A DNA stretch of 64,000 nucleotides from Mycolicibacterium canariasense (GTDB taxonomy: Bacteria > Actinomycetota > Actinomycetes > Mycobacteriales > Mycobacteriaceae): the NCBI RefSeq assembly GCF_002101555.1, contig NZ_LQOL01000059.1, positions 1 to 64,000 of the forward strand, read 5' to 3'. The notes beneath the pieces were generated by a model. It saw only the letters and a list, made by a program, of their open reading frames with translations, was not told the DNA's origin and made no database searches. Positions within the stretch are counted from its first letter, which is position 1. Every line of letters begins with the position of its first letter. A program made the position numbers and the translations under genes. Below, one piece after another: positions 1 through 8,569 of this stretch.

Positions 1-27
1 ACACACCCAGCCAACCAGACACCCCAA

Positions 28-966
28 TCACAGGCCGACAGCAGCTGACCGTTCTACACCCTCAATCATGAAGAGCCGGTAATGCACCTCCGGATAGCCC
101 AGCGGGGCCTGCGCGTCGTGTTCGTCGATGAAGCGGTTGCGCAACCCGCGCGCGTATCGCCCGGAGAAGGCTTTGGTCACAACGGTTTCGGTGAACGCCG
201 GGTCCTGCAGTGCGGCACGGTGCACCGGACTGCTGCCGGCCTCGTCGGCCAGCAGGAACGCGGTGCCCAGTTGCGCGGCGGCCGCACCGGCGTCCAGCAC
301 CCGCCCGACGTCCTCGGCGGTCATCAGGCCACCGGCTGCCACCACCGGAACCTCGGTGGCCGCCAACACACCGGTCAGCAGCTCATCGAGGGGTTGGGTG
401 GCCGGCCGGGCGGCGGGGTCGTAGGTGCCGCGATGACCACCGGCATCGGGTCCCTGCACGGCCAGGGCGTCGACACCGCGACCGACGGCTTCGCGCGCCT
501 CTGCGAGCGTGGTCACGGTGGCCACCGTCGTGATGCCGGCGGCTTTCAGCCGCGCCGTCTCCTCGGCGCTGGGCGCCCCGAAGGTGAAGGACACCACCTC
601 CGGCCGCAGATCGAGCACGACGTCGAGTTTGGCGGCCCAGTCGTCGTCGTTGAACTTCGGCTCGCCGAGGTCCACCCCGTACCGCTGTACCTCACTGGAC
701 AATGCGGCGATGTAGCGGTCGATATCGCCTGGCTGCACGGCACTGGGTTGGGGTGCAAAGAGATTCACGCCGATCGGTTGGGTGGTGAGCTTTCGGGTGG
801 CGGCCAGTCGTTGGGCGAAGGCGTCCGCCGACAGGTAACCGGCCGCGACGAATCCGAGGCCACCGGCCTCCGAGCCGGCCGCTGCCAACTCCGGGGTGGA
901 CGGGCCACCCGCCATCGGTGCCACCAGGATCGGGGCCGTCAGATCCCGCAGACTGAATTCACCCAT
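28..966 (-). CDS. Nitronate monooxygenase (2-nitropropane dioxygenase family)
   Basis: A 312-residue FMN-dependent TIM-barrel enzyme predicted to oxidise alkyl nitronates in the cytoplasm. Visible family marks are an N-terminal APILVAPMAGG segment (residues 11-21), GVNLF (66-70), the QGPDAGGHRG motif (171-180) carrying the likely catalytic His178, and an AAGGL phosphate-binding turn near 212. Length fits the family. The ATG at 966 is the first start that keeps the barrel's first strand. The gene reads leftwards and follows two other minus-strand genes after a 52-nt gap, so it may be their last co-transcribed gene. The exact substrate cannot be read from sequence; related enzymes include enoyl-ACP reductase-like FMN proteins. 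Confidence 0.85.
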   Translation of the reverse strand: MGEFSLRDLTAPILVAPMAGGPSTPELAAAGSEAGGLGFVAAGYLSADAFAQRLAATRKLTTQPIGVNLFAPQPSAVQPGDIDRYIAALSSEVQRYGVDLGEPKFNDDDWAAKLDVVLDLRPEVVSFTFGAPSAEETARLKAAGITTVATVTTLAEAREAVGRGVDALAVQGPDAGGHRGTYDPAARPATQPLDELLTGVLAATEVPVVAAGGLMTAEDVGRVLDAGAAAAQLGTAFLLADEAGSSPVHRAALQDPAFTETVVTKAFSGRYARGLRNRFIDEHDAQAPLGYPEVHYRLFMIEGVERSAAVGL

Positions 967-1018
967 CGCACACCGCCTTCATCCGTTGCACCGTGGAAAA
1001 CCCCACCGGATACCGTGA

Positions 1019-1654
1019 TCATCCCATCCTGACTCGCGCCGCCAGCTCGGCGGCCCCGTCTCCGGTGAGCGCACCGAGCATGCGCGGGCGGTTGCCCAGC
1101 ACGGACACCAGCTCGGCGGCGAGCCCTGAGACCGTCGGCCCGCTGCCATGGGTCCAGTCGGCATCGCCGGCCACCAGGCGTAGTCCGCGGCTGTTCCGGT
1201 ACGCCGGGACAAAGGGGTTGGGCACGGTGACTTGGGTGTTGAGGACGGCGACGACGGCGTCGGTCGGGATGTCGGGTTGCCTGCCGAGGGCGTAGAGGAT
1301 GTCCAGCTCGTGGGTGACATGGTCGCCCAGCAGCAGGGTGCGCGGGAACATCCGGCCGAGTCCGGACGGCTCGGCGATCAGCCGGGCCAGGTCGTCCAGC
1401 AGCTGGTCGGGTGTCCGAGCCGCGGCGAGCCTGACGGCGAGCGCGGTGTTGGCCGGGTCGAAACCGCGATACCGCAACAGGGCCGCCCCGAATTCGCCGA
1501 CGCCGCAGCTGTATCCGACGACCATGTGGGCGAGCACCTGGTGATTGGACCACTCGGCGCACAGGCTGGGCGCGGCCCACTCCCCTGGCCCCAGGCCGGC
1601 GAACACCGCGAGCAGGCGTTCGTCGTTGGCCCTCAGCGGCTCACCCGCCGACAC
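1019..1654 (-). CDS. DinB/maleylpyruvate-isomerase-fold protein
   Basis: A 211-residue protein of the actinobacterial mycothiol-dependent maleylpyruvate isomerase/DinB four-helix superfamily. The N-terminal half has the typical CAEWSNHQVLAHM segment (residues 32-44) with a potential metal-ligand His43. A second His pair occurs in GDHVTHELDI near residue 115. A longer reading frame extends upstream, but its first 45 residues lie wholly inside the neighbouring hydrolase gene and look like its shadow. The chosen GTG at 1654 sits inside the last codons of that hydrolase and overlaps its stop by 14 nt, implying translational coupling. The reaction is unknown; many family members are general thiol-dependent transferases. 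Confidence 0.7.
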   Translation of the reverse strand: MSAGEPLRANDERLLAVFAGLGPGEWAAPSLCAEWSNHQVLAHMVVGYSCGVGEFGAALLRYRGFDPANTALAVRLAAARTPDQLLDDLARLIAEPSGLGRMFPRTLLLGDHVTHELDILYALGRQPDIPTDAVVAVLNTQVTVPNPFVPAYRNSRGLRLVAGDADWTHGSGPTVSGLAAELVSVLGNRPRMLGALTGDGAAELAARVRMG

Positions 1655-2552
1655 GAAGATGCTCCTGCAGGAAGGCCGTCTGGTCGGCCAGCACCTGACC
1701 GACCAGCGGCGCATGGTAGATGGCGAAGTGGTCCGAATCATAATGCCTGGCAACGCCGTTGGGTGCTCGGCGGGCGACGGCCTCGGCATACCGCGGGTGC
1801 ATCAGGTTCTCCCGGTCGCAGACGCAGACCAGCAGCGGCGCCCGCACCCGGCGGGCGCACCGTAACGCCGAGGTGGTGATCATCGTGACGGCGTCGGCGC
1901 CGACGATGCGGTTGTCGAACGTCGCCCCGGCGGGCACGGTGGAGTTCCATCCGGCCTCGGCGCCATCGGCGGTGACGAGGGCGAATCCGCCGGGCGGGCC
2001 GACGATCGGGATGTGCCTGCGGTCATCCCCGAAGACCGGGCGCAGCGCGGCCCGCAGTAGGTCTTCGGCGATGGCGGGCGCCGTGCGCAGCGCGGCACGC
2101 ACACCGAGGGCGCGCGCCGCACCCGGTCCGTGCACGATCGGGCATTGGACGACGGCGGCGGCGATGTCGGCGCGTTGCGCGGCCACCCGCACCACGTTCA
2201 TCGCGCCGAGGCTGGTACCCCACAGGCCGAGCCTGGTGCTGTCGATCGCGGGATGCGCCCGCAGCGACGCTAGCGCGGCATGCACGTCCTGGCCTTGGCG
2301 CCGCAATGAGATGCGTTGCCGTGGTTGCCCTTCCGAGGATCCGGTGTAGCGATAATCGAAGGCCAGGGTGGCGATCCCGGCAGAGGCGAAGTGCTGCTCG
2401 TAGCCCGGCAGCATCATGTCGCGGACAGCGCCCAGGCCGTGCACCAGCGCGACGGCCGGATGCGGCCCCGCGCCGGCGGGCAGCGTCAGCCAGGCCGCGC
2501 ACCGGGTGCCACCGGAGAAGAAGTCGAGTCGTTCGGTCGGAATTGTCTGCAT
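1641..2552 (-). CDS. Alpha/beta hydrolase (dienelactone-hydrolase-like)
   Basis: A 303-residue cytosolic alpha/beta hydrolase. It has the oxyanion HGLG (residues 38-41), the nucleophile elbow GTSLGA with Ser114, a late acidic residue in CDREN and a C-terminal catalytic His in DSDHF. A large insert (about 140-215) probably forms the cap. The ATG at 2552 lies 83 nt from a divergent TetR gene, and the shared spacer holds two copies of a GTAC-N3-GTAC palindrome, so the regulator probably controls this gene. The DinB-fold gene downstream overlaps it. Substrate unknown; an ester or peptide-like compound sensed by the TetR protein is an inference. Confidence 0.8.
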   Translation of the reverse strand: MQTIPTERLDFFSGGTRCAAWLTLPAGAGPHPAVALVHGLGAVRDMMLPGYEQHFASAGIATLAFDYRYTGSSEGQPRQRISLRRQGQDVHAALASLRAHPAIDSTRLGLWGTSLGAMNVVRVAAQRADIAAAVVQCPIVHGPGAARALGVRAALRTAPAIAEDLLRAALRPVFGDDRRHIPIVGPPGGFALVTADGAEAGWNSTVPAGATFDNRIVGADAVTMITTSALRCARRVRAPLLVCVCDRENLMHPRYAEAVARRAPNGVARHYDSDHFAIYHAPLVGQVLADQTAFLQEHLRVGG

Positions 2553-2564
2553 GATGGACCACCC

Positions 2565-2623
2565 TTGACATAAGTACGGTGTACGTATGAGCTAGGCTGC
2601 AACACGTACGTCGTACTTGTCAA
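2565..2623. promoter_or_regulatory. Divergent promoter region with twin TetR-type operators
   Basis: Between the hydrolase and the TetR gene lie two near-identical palindromes: GTACGGTGTAC at 2574-2584 and GTACGTCGTAC at 2606-2616, 32 bp centre to centre (about three helical turns). A TTGACA hexamer is present on each strand (2565-2570 plus; 2618-2623 minus), so the two palindromes lie directly downstream of the two divergent -35-like elements. The -10 boxes are not clear. The arrangement fits autorepression by the adjacent TetR protein. Confidence 0.7.
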
Positions 2624-2635
2624 GGGGGTTGGTCG

Positions 2636-3259
2636 ATGCGAGCGAGATTCACGGTGCAGGACATCGCCGGCGCGGCGCTGCGCATCGTCGACGAGCAGGG
2701 CCTGGCCGCGCTGAGCATGCGGTCACTGGCGAGCGCGCTGGGAACCGGCCCGATGACCGTCTACAACTACGTCGCCGACAAGACCGCGCTGGAGGAGTTG
2801 GTGGTGGCGGCCGTGGTCGCCGAGATCGCGCTGCCGGCCCCCACCGATGACTGGCGCAATGACGTGCAAGCCATAGCCGTCGCCTTGTGGAAGGGCGTGC
2901 GGGCGCATCCGGCCGCAGTACCCCTGGTGCTCACCCGCCGGCTGTCCTCGCCGACGGGTTTCGCGATCGTCGACGCGCTGGTCGCCGCCCTCGGTCGCGG
3001 CGGTCTCACCGGCACCGCCCTACTCGCGGCCTTCCACGGCCTGCTCGGATTCGTCATCGGCGCGGCCCAGACCGAACTGGCCGGCCCGCTGACCGGCAGT
3101 GCCGCCGAAGCCGCCGACCGCATCGGCTCCCTGGCCGGGGCCGAGCACCCGCATATCGCGGCCTTGGCGCAGGTAGCCATCACCACCCCGGTCGAGCGTG
3201 ATTTCACCACGGGCCTGGCCATGTTGATCGACGGGATCGCGCTGCACGCTCAGGCGTGA
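2636..3259 (+). CDS. TetR/AcrR-family transcriptional regulator
   Basis: A 207-residue repressor with an N-terminal helix-turn-helix (about residues 26-48, including ALSMRSLASALG and the MTVYNYVADK recognition segment) and an all-helical ligand-binding C-terminal domain of the type seen in TetR_C regulators. It starts with ATG at 2636 immediately after the twin-operator spacer and is divergent from the alpha/beta hydrolase, its most likely target. The ligand is unknown. Its last 10 nt overlap the convergent Rrf2 gene. Nothing looks broken. Confidence 0.85.
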   Translation: MRARFTVQDIAGAALRIVDEQGLAALSMRSLASALGTGPMTVYNYVADKTALEELVVAAVVAEIALPAPTDDWRNDVQAIAVALWKGVRAHPAAVPLVLTRRLSSPTGFAIVDALVAALGRGGLTGTALLAAFHGLLGFVIGAAQTELAGPLTGSAAEAADRIGSLAGAEHPHIAALAQVAITTPVERDFTTGLAMLIDGIALHAQA

Positions 3260-3720
3260 CCGCGTTCGGTCTCCTGGCCGAGGTAGTCGCGGGCCAGGGT
3301 CGCCACGTGCGCAGGCAGCTCACCCGCGGCCACATCGGCGAGGCTGGTCTGTTCCAGCACCGAGCGCATGCTGGCCCGTAGGGCGCGCCAGACATCGGTG
3401 AGCGCCGCGGTGGGACCCGAGTACGGCAGGTCGCCGAGGCCGATATCGCGCACACTGGCCAGTGGTCCGTCGATACAGCGCAGCACGTCCGCCACGCTGA
3501 TGGCCGACGCCGGGCGGGCCAGCTCGTAGCCGCCCTCGCGGCCGCGGTGGCTGCGCACCAACCGGTCGGTGCGCAGGTCGGACAGGATGTCCACGAGGAA
3601 CTGCGCCGGGATGCCCTGGGCCTTGGCCAGGTCGTCGGTCTTGACCAACTCACCGTCGCCGACGGTGGCCAACTGCACCATGGCGCGGACGGCGTACTCC
3701 GCCTTCGCCGACATCCGCAT
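3250..3720 (-). CDS. Rrf2-family transcriptional regulator (Rv1287-like)
   Basis: A 156-residue winged-helix regulator. The Rrf2 core is clear: MSAKAEYAVRAMVQLA at the N-terminus, KTDDLAKAQGIPAQFLVDIL as recognition helix, and HRGREGGYELARP as the wing. The three clustered cysteines that bind an Fe-S cluster in IscR/NsrR are absent; only one Cys, in the RCIDG motif, is present, so Fe-S sensing is unlikely. In M. tuberculosis a protein of this type (Rv1287, recalled) follows cysDN, and here it lies 3 kb from the cys operon, so a role in sulfur/cysteine control is a reasonable inference. It overlaps the convergent TetR gene by 10 nt. Confidence 0.85.
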   Translation of the reverse strand: MRMSAKAEYAVRAMVQLATVGDGELVKTDDLAKAQGIPAQFLVDILSDLRTDRLVRSHRGREGGYELARPASAISVADVLRCIDGPLASVRDIGLGDLPYSGPTAALTDVWRALRASMRSVLEQTSLADVAAGELPAHVATLARDYLGQETERGHA

Positions 3721-3746
3721 ACCGCGGATTCTGCCAGGCGCGCCGC

Positions 3747-4427
3747 TCAGCTCACGGGCGGCGCCACGTTGCGCACCGTCCCGGTCATCCCGCGCACCGA
3801 GTCCGGCACCGGAACCGCGGGGTCACAATCGGGTGCCGTCTCCGGAGTCCCATAGCCCAGCACCATCGGGACCACGCCGGCCCATCCGCCTGCCTCGACG
3901 TCGGATTCGGCGTCCTCCGGCCAGCCCGCGCTGACCTTGAGCGACCAGTTGTCGGTGCCGATCGGCATCCGCAGCGCCATGCTGGCCACCAATTCCTTGC
4001 GGGTGCTGGGCCGCAGTTCGGCGACCCGGCCGGGGATGAAGGTGTCGGTGAGCGCGTTCAGATACGCGACCTTACGGTCCTCGGGAACCGGCTCGAAGCT
4101 GCCGAACAGCACCGCCGAGCGATAGCGGAAGGACGACTCGAAACTGCTGCGGGCCACCACGACCCCGTCGAGCGTGGTCACCGACACCGCGGCCGGGGCG
4201 CCCTCGGACAAGGCCCGCAGCCAGGGTGACCCGGTCGACCCGTGAATCACCAATTCGTCTGCCAGCCGGGCGAATCCGATCGGAAAGGCCACCGGATGCC
4301 CGTCGCGCACCAGTGCCACGGTGGCCAGCGGGGTGCTGTCCAGCAGGTGGTCCAGCATCGCTCGGGAGGTGTCCTGCTTTTCGCGCAGCCGGGTGACGCT
4401 GGTGGACGGCCTGACCGGTTCCGTCAT
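3747..4427 (-). CDS. Pyridoxamine 5'-phosphate oxidase-fold flavin-binding protein
   Basis: A 226-residue split-barrel protein of the PPOX/FMN-binding superfamily. It has the N-terminal strand pattern TVALVRDGHPVAFPIGFARLADELV, followed by HGSTGSPWLRAL and VSVTTLDGVVVARSSFESSFRYRSAVLFG, as in nitroreductase-like NimA/YwrF relatives. Such proteins bind FMN, F420 or heme; which one cannot be decided here. Its ATG overlaps the stop of the upstream isochorismatase-like gene (ATGA), so the two are translationally coupled. Function unknown beyond a likely oxidoreductase or flavin-storage role. Confidence 0.72.
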   Translation of the reverse strand: MTEPVRPSTSVTRLREKQDTSRAMLDHLLDSTPLATVALVRDGHPVAFPIGFARLADELVIHGSTGSPWLRALSEGAPAAVSVTTLDGVVVARSSFESSFRYRSAVLFGSFEPVPEDRKVAYLNALTDTFIPGRVAELRPSTRKELVASMALRMPIGTDNWSLKVSAGWPEDAESDVEAGGWAGVVPMVLGYGTPETAPDCDPAVPVPDSVRGMTGTVRNVAPPVS

Positions 4428-5014
4428 GGGATATCAACCGCCCCCGGCACCACCACCGCGAAGAGATCGCTCAACGCCGCCAGGCTGGCGGCCTGCACCG
4501 TCGCCGCGGCCACCGGCCCGTCGGGACCCGGCAGCGCCCGGGTCGCGGTGGCAGCAGCCACCACGGTCGGCGCGAACCCGAGGTTGAACGCGCCACGCGC
4601 GGTGGAGTTGACGCACATGTGCGTCATGAATCCCGCCAGGATGAGGTTCGACGCGCCGACGGTCTTCAGTTCGGCCTCGAAATCGGTCTCTACGAACGAG
4701 TTCGGGTAGTTCTTCACGATCACCGGTTCACCGCCGCGCGGGGCCACCTGGGCGGCGATGGCGCCCGACTCGCCGGTGATGTCGTACAGCGAACCGGGTC
4801 CGTCATCGTGCTGGATGTGGATCACCGGGATGCCCGCCGTCCTGGCGCGCTCCAGCAGCAGCGCCGTCTCGTCCAGCGCGGCCTGCACGCCGTCGAGCTC
4901 CATCACGCCCTGGGTGTAGGTGTTCTGGCAGTCGATCAGGACCAGGGTGGACTCCGTGAGCGGAGCCGGGGTTGCGGGCAGGCTGGCGAGTTCACGCAGG
5001 GTGGGTCGGGTCAC
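4424..5014 (-). CDS. Isochorismatase-family cysteine hydrolase
   Basis: A 196-residue Rossmann-like hydrolase with the expected triad: Asp28 (LVLIDCQN), Lys101 (IVKNYPNSF) and Cys134 (FMTHMCVNSTARG). The HMC segment with a preceding cis-peptide-prone FMT is typical of nicotinamidase/isochorismatase relatives that cleave C-N or vinyl-ether bonds. The open frame extends 93 nt further upstream, but that would run past the start of the divergent SDR gene. A GTG at 5014 gives the usual family length; its ribosome-binding site is weak, so the start is uncertain. Coupled by ATGA overlap to the flavin-binding protein gene. Confidence 0.8.
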   Translation of the reverse strand: MTRPTLRELASLPATPAPLTESTLVLIDCQNTYTQGVMELDGVQAALDETALLLERARTAGIPVIHIQHDDGPGSLYDITGESGAIAAQVAPRGGEPVIVKNYPNSFVETDFEAELKTVGASNLILAGFMTHMCVNSTARGAFNLGFAPTVVAAATATRALPGPDGPVAAATVQAASLAALSDLFAVVVPGAVDIP

Positions 5015-5072
5015 TCCATGCAGCCTAGTCAGACGCCGATGAGTTCCGCCGGTCCTGGCAGTCTGTTCAGAC

Positions 5073-5891
5073 ATGGGACCACTCGACGGCAAGGTCGCGT
5101 TGATCACCGGCGGTGCGCGTGGTCAGGGCCGCGCGCATGCCACGACGCTCGCGGCGGCAGGTGCCGATATCGTGCTGTGCGACATCGCGGCGCCCGTCGA
5201 GGATGTCGCCTATTCGGCCGCAACGCCGGACGATCTCGCGGCGACCGCCGCGGCGGTGGAGCGGCTCGGCCGGAGGTGTCTGACCGCAACGGCGGACGTG
5301 CGAGACCTTGCCGCGTTGCAGACCCTGGCCGACCGGGCGGTCGAGGCGTTCGGCCGCCTCGACGTGGTGATCGCCAACGCCGGCATCGCTACCGGCGACC
5401 CGGTCGCCACCATGTCCGAACAGCGGTGGCGCACCATGCTCGACGTCAACCTGACCGGCGTGTTCAACACGTTCCGCGCCACGGTGGGCCATCTCATCGA
5501 CCGGCGCGCGGGCCATCTGGTGGCCACGTCGTCGATCGTCGCGACGACCGGCGCACGCAACGCCGGCCACTACGCCGCGGCCAAGGCCGGGGTGGTGGCC
5601 CTGGTGAAATCGCTGGCCTACGAGGTGGCCGAGCACGGCATCGTGGTCAACGCCGTGCTGCCCGCGGGGGTGGACACGCAGATGATCCAGCACGACGAGA
5701 TCTACCGGATGATCCGGCCCGACCTGGACAATCCCGGCCGCGGCGATGCCGAAGAGGTGTTCGCCAGGGGCAGGCCGCGCCCGGGCCTGCTGGATCCGCA
5801 GGACGTCGCCGACACCGTGCTCTACCTGGTGACCGACCGGGTGAAATGCCGGTCCGGAGAATCGATCACGCTGGCCAACGGGATGGACTAG
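5073..5891 (+). CDS. Mycofactocin-type short-chain dehydrogenase (SDR)
   Basis: A 272-residue SDR with a TGGARGQG dinucleotide-binding motif (residues 12-19), NAG (102-104), catalytic Ser153/154, Tyr167 and Lys171 (YAAAK). The YSAATPDDLAAT insertion after the second strand (47-58) is characteristic of the actinobacterial mycofactocin-associated SDR family, whose members hold NAD(H) tightly and pass electrons to the redox peptide cofactor. No mycofactocin biosynthesis genes are in this window. It is divergent from the isochorismatase-like gene and is followed by a strong bidirectional terminator. The substrate, probably an alcohol, is unknown. Confidence 0.85.
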   Translation: MGPLDGKVALITGGARGQGRAHATTLAAAGADIVLCDIAAPVEDVAYSAATPDDLAATAAAVERLGRRCLTATADVRDLAALQTLADRAVEAFGRLDVVIANAGIATGDPVATMSEQRWRTMLDVNLTGVFNTFRATVGHLIDRRAGHLVATSSIVATTGARNAGHYAAAKAGVVALVKSLAYEVAEHGIVVNAVLPAGVDTQMIQHDEIYRMIRPDLDNPGRGDAEEVFARGRPRPGLLDPQDVADTVLYLVTDRVKCRSGESITLANGMD

Positions 5892-5918
5892 GGCGACTCA
5901 GACCACTGGGTCACTTCG

Positions 5919-5950
5919 GAAGAGCGATACCACCGGTGATATCGCTCTTC
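5919..5950. terminator. Bidirectional hairpin terminator between SDR and cysQ
   Basis: An 11-bp perfect stem (GAAGAGCGATA at 5919-5929, TATCGCTCTTC at 5940-5950) with a 10-nt loop lies between the convergent SDR and cysQ genes, 28 nt after the SDR stop. There is no long T-run, which is common in mycobacterial terminators. Confidence 0.75.
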
Positions 5951-5990
5951 GGAACCGACCGGCAGCCCGCTCGGAGCGCCGGGTGCGACG

Positions 5991-6722
5991 TCAGGCGGCC
6001 GTGACGGCCAACACCGCCCGCGCCAGTTCCGGGCGGCACACCACCAAGTCGGGGAGCAACACATTGTCCTGGTTGTAGACCAGCGGCGAGCCGTCGATCC
6101 GTGAGGTGTGCAACCCGGCGGCGCGGGCCACCGCGACCGGCGCCGCGGAATCCCACTCGTATTGGCCGCCCGCGTGCACGTACACGTCGGAAACGCCTTG
6201 CACCACCGACGCGACTTTGGCTCCGGCCGAACCCATTTCGACCAGCGTGCCACCGAGGGCATCGCGCACCGCCAGTGCCACCGCGGGCGGGCGGGTGCGC
6301 GACACCACGATCCGCGGTGCGGCCGGTGCAGCGGGCGGGGCGGCCACCGTCGGGGTGGCCAGCGTGGCACCCTGGGCCGGCAGCGCCACCGCGCCGGCCA
6401 CCAACTCCCCCGCGTGCCACAGCGCGACATGCACGGCCCAGTCCGTGCGGCCGAGTTCGGAGAACTCGCGGGTCCCGTCCAGCGGGTCGACGATCCAGAC
6501 CCGATCGGCGCCCAGCCGCACCTTGTCGTCGGCGCCTTCCTCGGACAGGACCGCATCGGCGGGCCGGTGCTGGGCCAGGGCGGCCATCAGGAAGTCGTGG
6601 GAACGCTTGTCTCCCGCGGCTTTCCGCGCCGCCGCGTCGGCATCGGCCAATTCGTCGCGGACACCGAGCAGCAGCTCACCGGCTTCGGTGGCCAGTCGGG
6701 CCGCCAACTCGTGATCGCTCAT
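5991..6722 (-). CDS. cysQ: 3'(2'),5'-bisphosphate nucleotidase CysQ
   Basis: A 243-residue Mg2+-dependent phosphatase of the inositol monophosphatase superfamily that hydrolyses 3'-phosphoadenosine 5'-phosphate (and PAPS), the by-product of sulfotransfer and sulfate reduction. Metal-site motifs are in order: SEEG (60-63), DPLDGT (79-84) and EWDSAAP (189-195). Its start overlaps the cysNC stop by ATGA, making it the third gene of a cysD-cysNC-cysQ operon. In M. tuberculosis cysQ is, as I recall, at a separate locus (Rv2131c), so this operon linkage is notable. Fructose-1,6-bisphosphate or inositol phosphate activity is possible, but the context favours PAP. Confidence 0.88.
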   Translation of the reverse strand: MSDHELAARLATEAGELLLGVRDELADADAAARKAAGDKRSHDFLMAALAQHRPADAVLSEEGADDKVRLGADRVWIVDPLDGTREFSELGRTDWAVHVALWHAGELVAGAVALPAQGATLATPTVAAPPAAPAAPRIVVSRTRPPAVALAVRDALGGTLVEMGSAGAKVASVVQGVSDVYVHAGGQYEWDSAAPVAVARAAGLHTSRIDGSPLVYNQDNVLLPDLVVCRPELARAVLAVTAA

Positions 6723-8569
6723 TCACGAGTACCCAACAGATCGATCACCCGTTGCGCCAGGTCGTCGGCGGACTGATCGGGCGTCAGACGCAGATCAGGG
6801 TTCTTCGGCCGCTGGTAGGGGCTGTCGATACCGGTGAAGTGGGTGATCTCACCACGGCGAGCTTTGGCGTAGAGCCCCTTGGGATCACGGCGTTCGCAAT
6901 CCTCCAGCGGGGTGTCGCAGAACACCTCGAAGAAATCGAATCCGCGCTCGGCGTGCACCCGGCGCGCCAGCTCCCGGTGCTCCTCCAGCGGGCTGATGGC
7001 CGGCACCAGCACGATCTGTCCCGAGTCGGCGAGCAGCGTTGCGATATGGGCCAGCCGGCGCAGGTTCTCGGCCCGGTCGTCCATCGAGAACCCGAGGTCG
7101 GCGTTCAGGCCGTGCCGCAGGTTGTCACCGTCGAGCACATACGCGGGCCGACCGGCGGCCAGCAACTTCTGCTCGACAAGCATTGCCACCGAAGACTTTC
7201 CGGATCCGGACAGCCCGGTGAACCACACCGTGGAACCCTTCGACAGCCGGTCGGCGGCGGTCACCAGGTTCTGGTGGCGTACCGCGTTCGGGCTGGCCGC
7301 CCGCGTGGCGGCGGGTTCGGTATCGCGCACCATGCCGGCGGCGACGGTGCCGTTGGTGTCCGGGTCGATGAGGATGAACGAGCCGGTCACCGAGTTGCGC
7401 GAATACTCGTCGAGCAACAGCGGGGTCTGGGTGCGCAGCGTGACCCGGCCGAGCTCGTTGAGCTTGAGTGCCGTCGCGCTCTTGTCGCGGTGCAGGGTGT
7501 TGACGTCCAGCCGATAGTCCAGCGCCGCCACCCGCGCCCGGGTGGTCCGGGTGGTGTGCTTGATCAGGTAGTCCCGGCCCGGCTCGAGTGCCGACCCGTC
7601 GGCCATCCAGCACACCGTCGCGTCGAACTCGGTGCTGGTGTGCGGCTGGTTGTTGGCCCGGGCGATCATGTCACCGCGCGAGATGTCGATATCGTCGGCC
7701 AGGCTGATGGACACGGCCATCGGCGGAAACGCCTCGGTGACAGGGCCGTTCGGGCCGTCGATGGCGGTGATGTTGCTGGTCTTGCCCGCCGGCAGGACCA
7801 CCACCTCGTCGCCAGGGCGCATGACCCCGCTGGCTACCGTGCCCGCGTAGCTGCGGTGGTCGGCGTGCTCGTGGGTCTGCGGCCGGATCACGTACTGCAC
7901 CGGGAAGCGGACGTCGACCAGGTTGCGGTCGCCGGCGATGTACACCTCTTCCAGGTGACTCAGCAGCGCGGGACCCTCGTACCACGGTGAGGCAGCCGAT
8001 TTGGTGACCACGTTGTCGCCGTTGAGCGCCGACAGCGGGATGGTGGTGACGTCGTGCACGTCCAGACGGGCGGCGAATTCGTGGAATTCGTCGCGGATCG
8101 CCTCGAAACGCTTCTGGTCCCAGCCGACCAGGTCCATCTTGTTGATGGCCAGCACGATGTGCTGGATGCCGAGCAGTGAGGCCAGGAAGGCGTGCCGGCG
8201 GGACTGCTCCAGTAGACCGTGCCGGGCGTCGACGAGCACGATCGCCAACTGCGCGGTGGAGGTGCCGGTCACCATGTTGCGGGTGTACTGCACGTGCCCC
8301 GGGGTGTCGGCGATGATGAATTTCCGCTTGGCCGTGGCGAAATAGCGGTAGGCCACGTCGATGGTGATGCCCTGCTCGCGCTCGGCGCGCAGCCCGTCGG
8401 TGACCAATGCCAGGTCGGTGTAGTCGTTTCCGCGCTCCTTGGAGGTGCGCTCGACGGCGGCCAGCTGGTCCTCCATGACGGCCTTGCTGTCATAGAGCAG
8501 CCGGCCGATCAGGGTTGACTTGCCGTCGTCGACCGAACCGGCGGTGGCGATGCGCAACAAAGTAGCCAT
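6719..8569 (-). CDS. cysNC: Sulfate adenylyltransferase subunit CysN fused to APS kinase CysC
   Basis: A 616-residue bifunctional enzyme of sulfate activation. The N-terminal GTPase part (about 1-430) drives ATP sulfurylase: P-loop GSVDDGKST (11-19), DTPGH (88-92), NKMD (143-146), then two EF-Tu-like barrels. The C-terminal APS kinase part (about 435-616) has P-loop GLSGSGKSS (452-460), DGDNLRHGL (480-488) and the FTGIDSPYQRP substrate segment. Together with CysD it converts sulfate to APS and then PAPS. A much longer frame runs upstream through cysD, but the ATG at 8569 sits exactly on the cysD stop (TGATG) and gives the family length. Confidence 0.95.
   Translation of the reverse strand: MATLLRIATAGSVDDGKSTLIGRLLYDSKAVMEDQLAAVERTSKERGNDYTDLALVTDGLRAEREQGITIDVAYRYFATAKRKFIIADTPGHVQYTRNMVTGTSTAQLAIVLVDARHGLLEQSRRHAFLASLLGIQHIVLAINKMDLVGWDQKRFEAIRDEFHEFAARLDVHDVTTIPLSALNGDNVVTKSAASPWYEGPALLSHLEEVYIAGDRNLVDVRFPVQYVIRPQTHEHADHRSYAGTVASGVMRPGDEVVVLPAGKTSNITAIDGPNGPVTEAFPPMAVSISLADDIDISRGDMIARANNQPHTSTEFDATVCWMADGSALEPGRDYLIKHTTRTTRARVAALDYRLDVNTLHRDKSATALKLNELGRVTLRTQTPLLLDEYSRNSVTGSFILIDPDTNGTVAAGMVRDTEPAATRAASPNAVRHQNLVTAADRLSKGSTVWFTGLSGSGKSSVAMLVEQKLLAAGRPAYVLDGDNLRHGLNADLGFSMDDRAENLRRLAHIATLLADSGQIVLVPAISPLEEHRELARRVHAERGFDFFEVFCDTPLEDCERRDPKGLYAKARRGEITHFTGIDSPYQRPKNPDLRLTPDQSADDLAQRVIDLLGTRE

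Noticed and set aside
6101..7990. A 629-codon open frame on the plus strand, antisense to cysNC
   Set aside because: Arg/Gly/His-rich translation without domains, fully inside the opposite strand of a well-conserved enzyme; typical of high-GC shadow frames.
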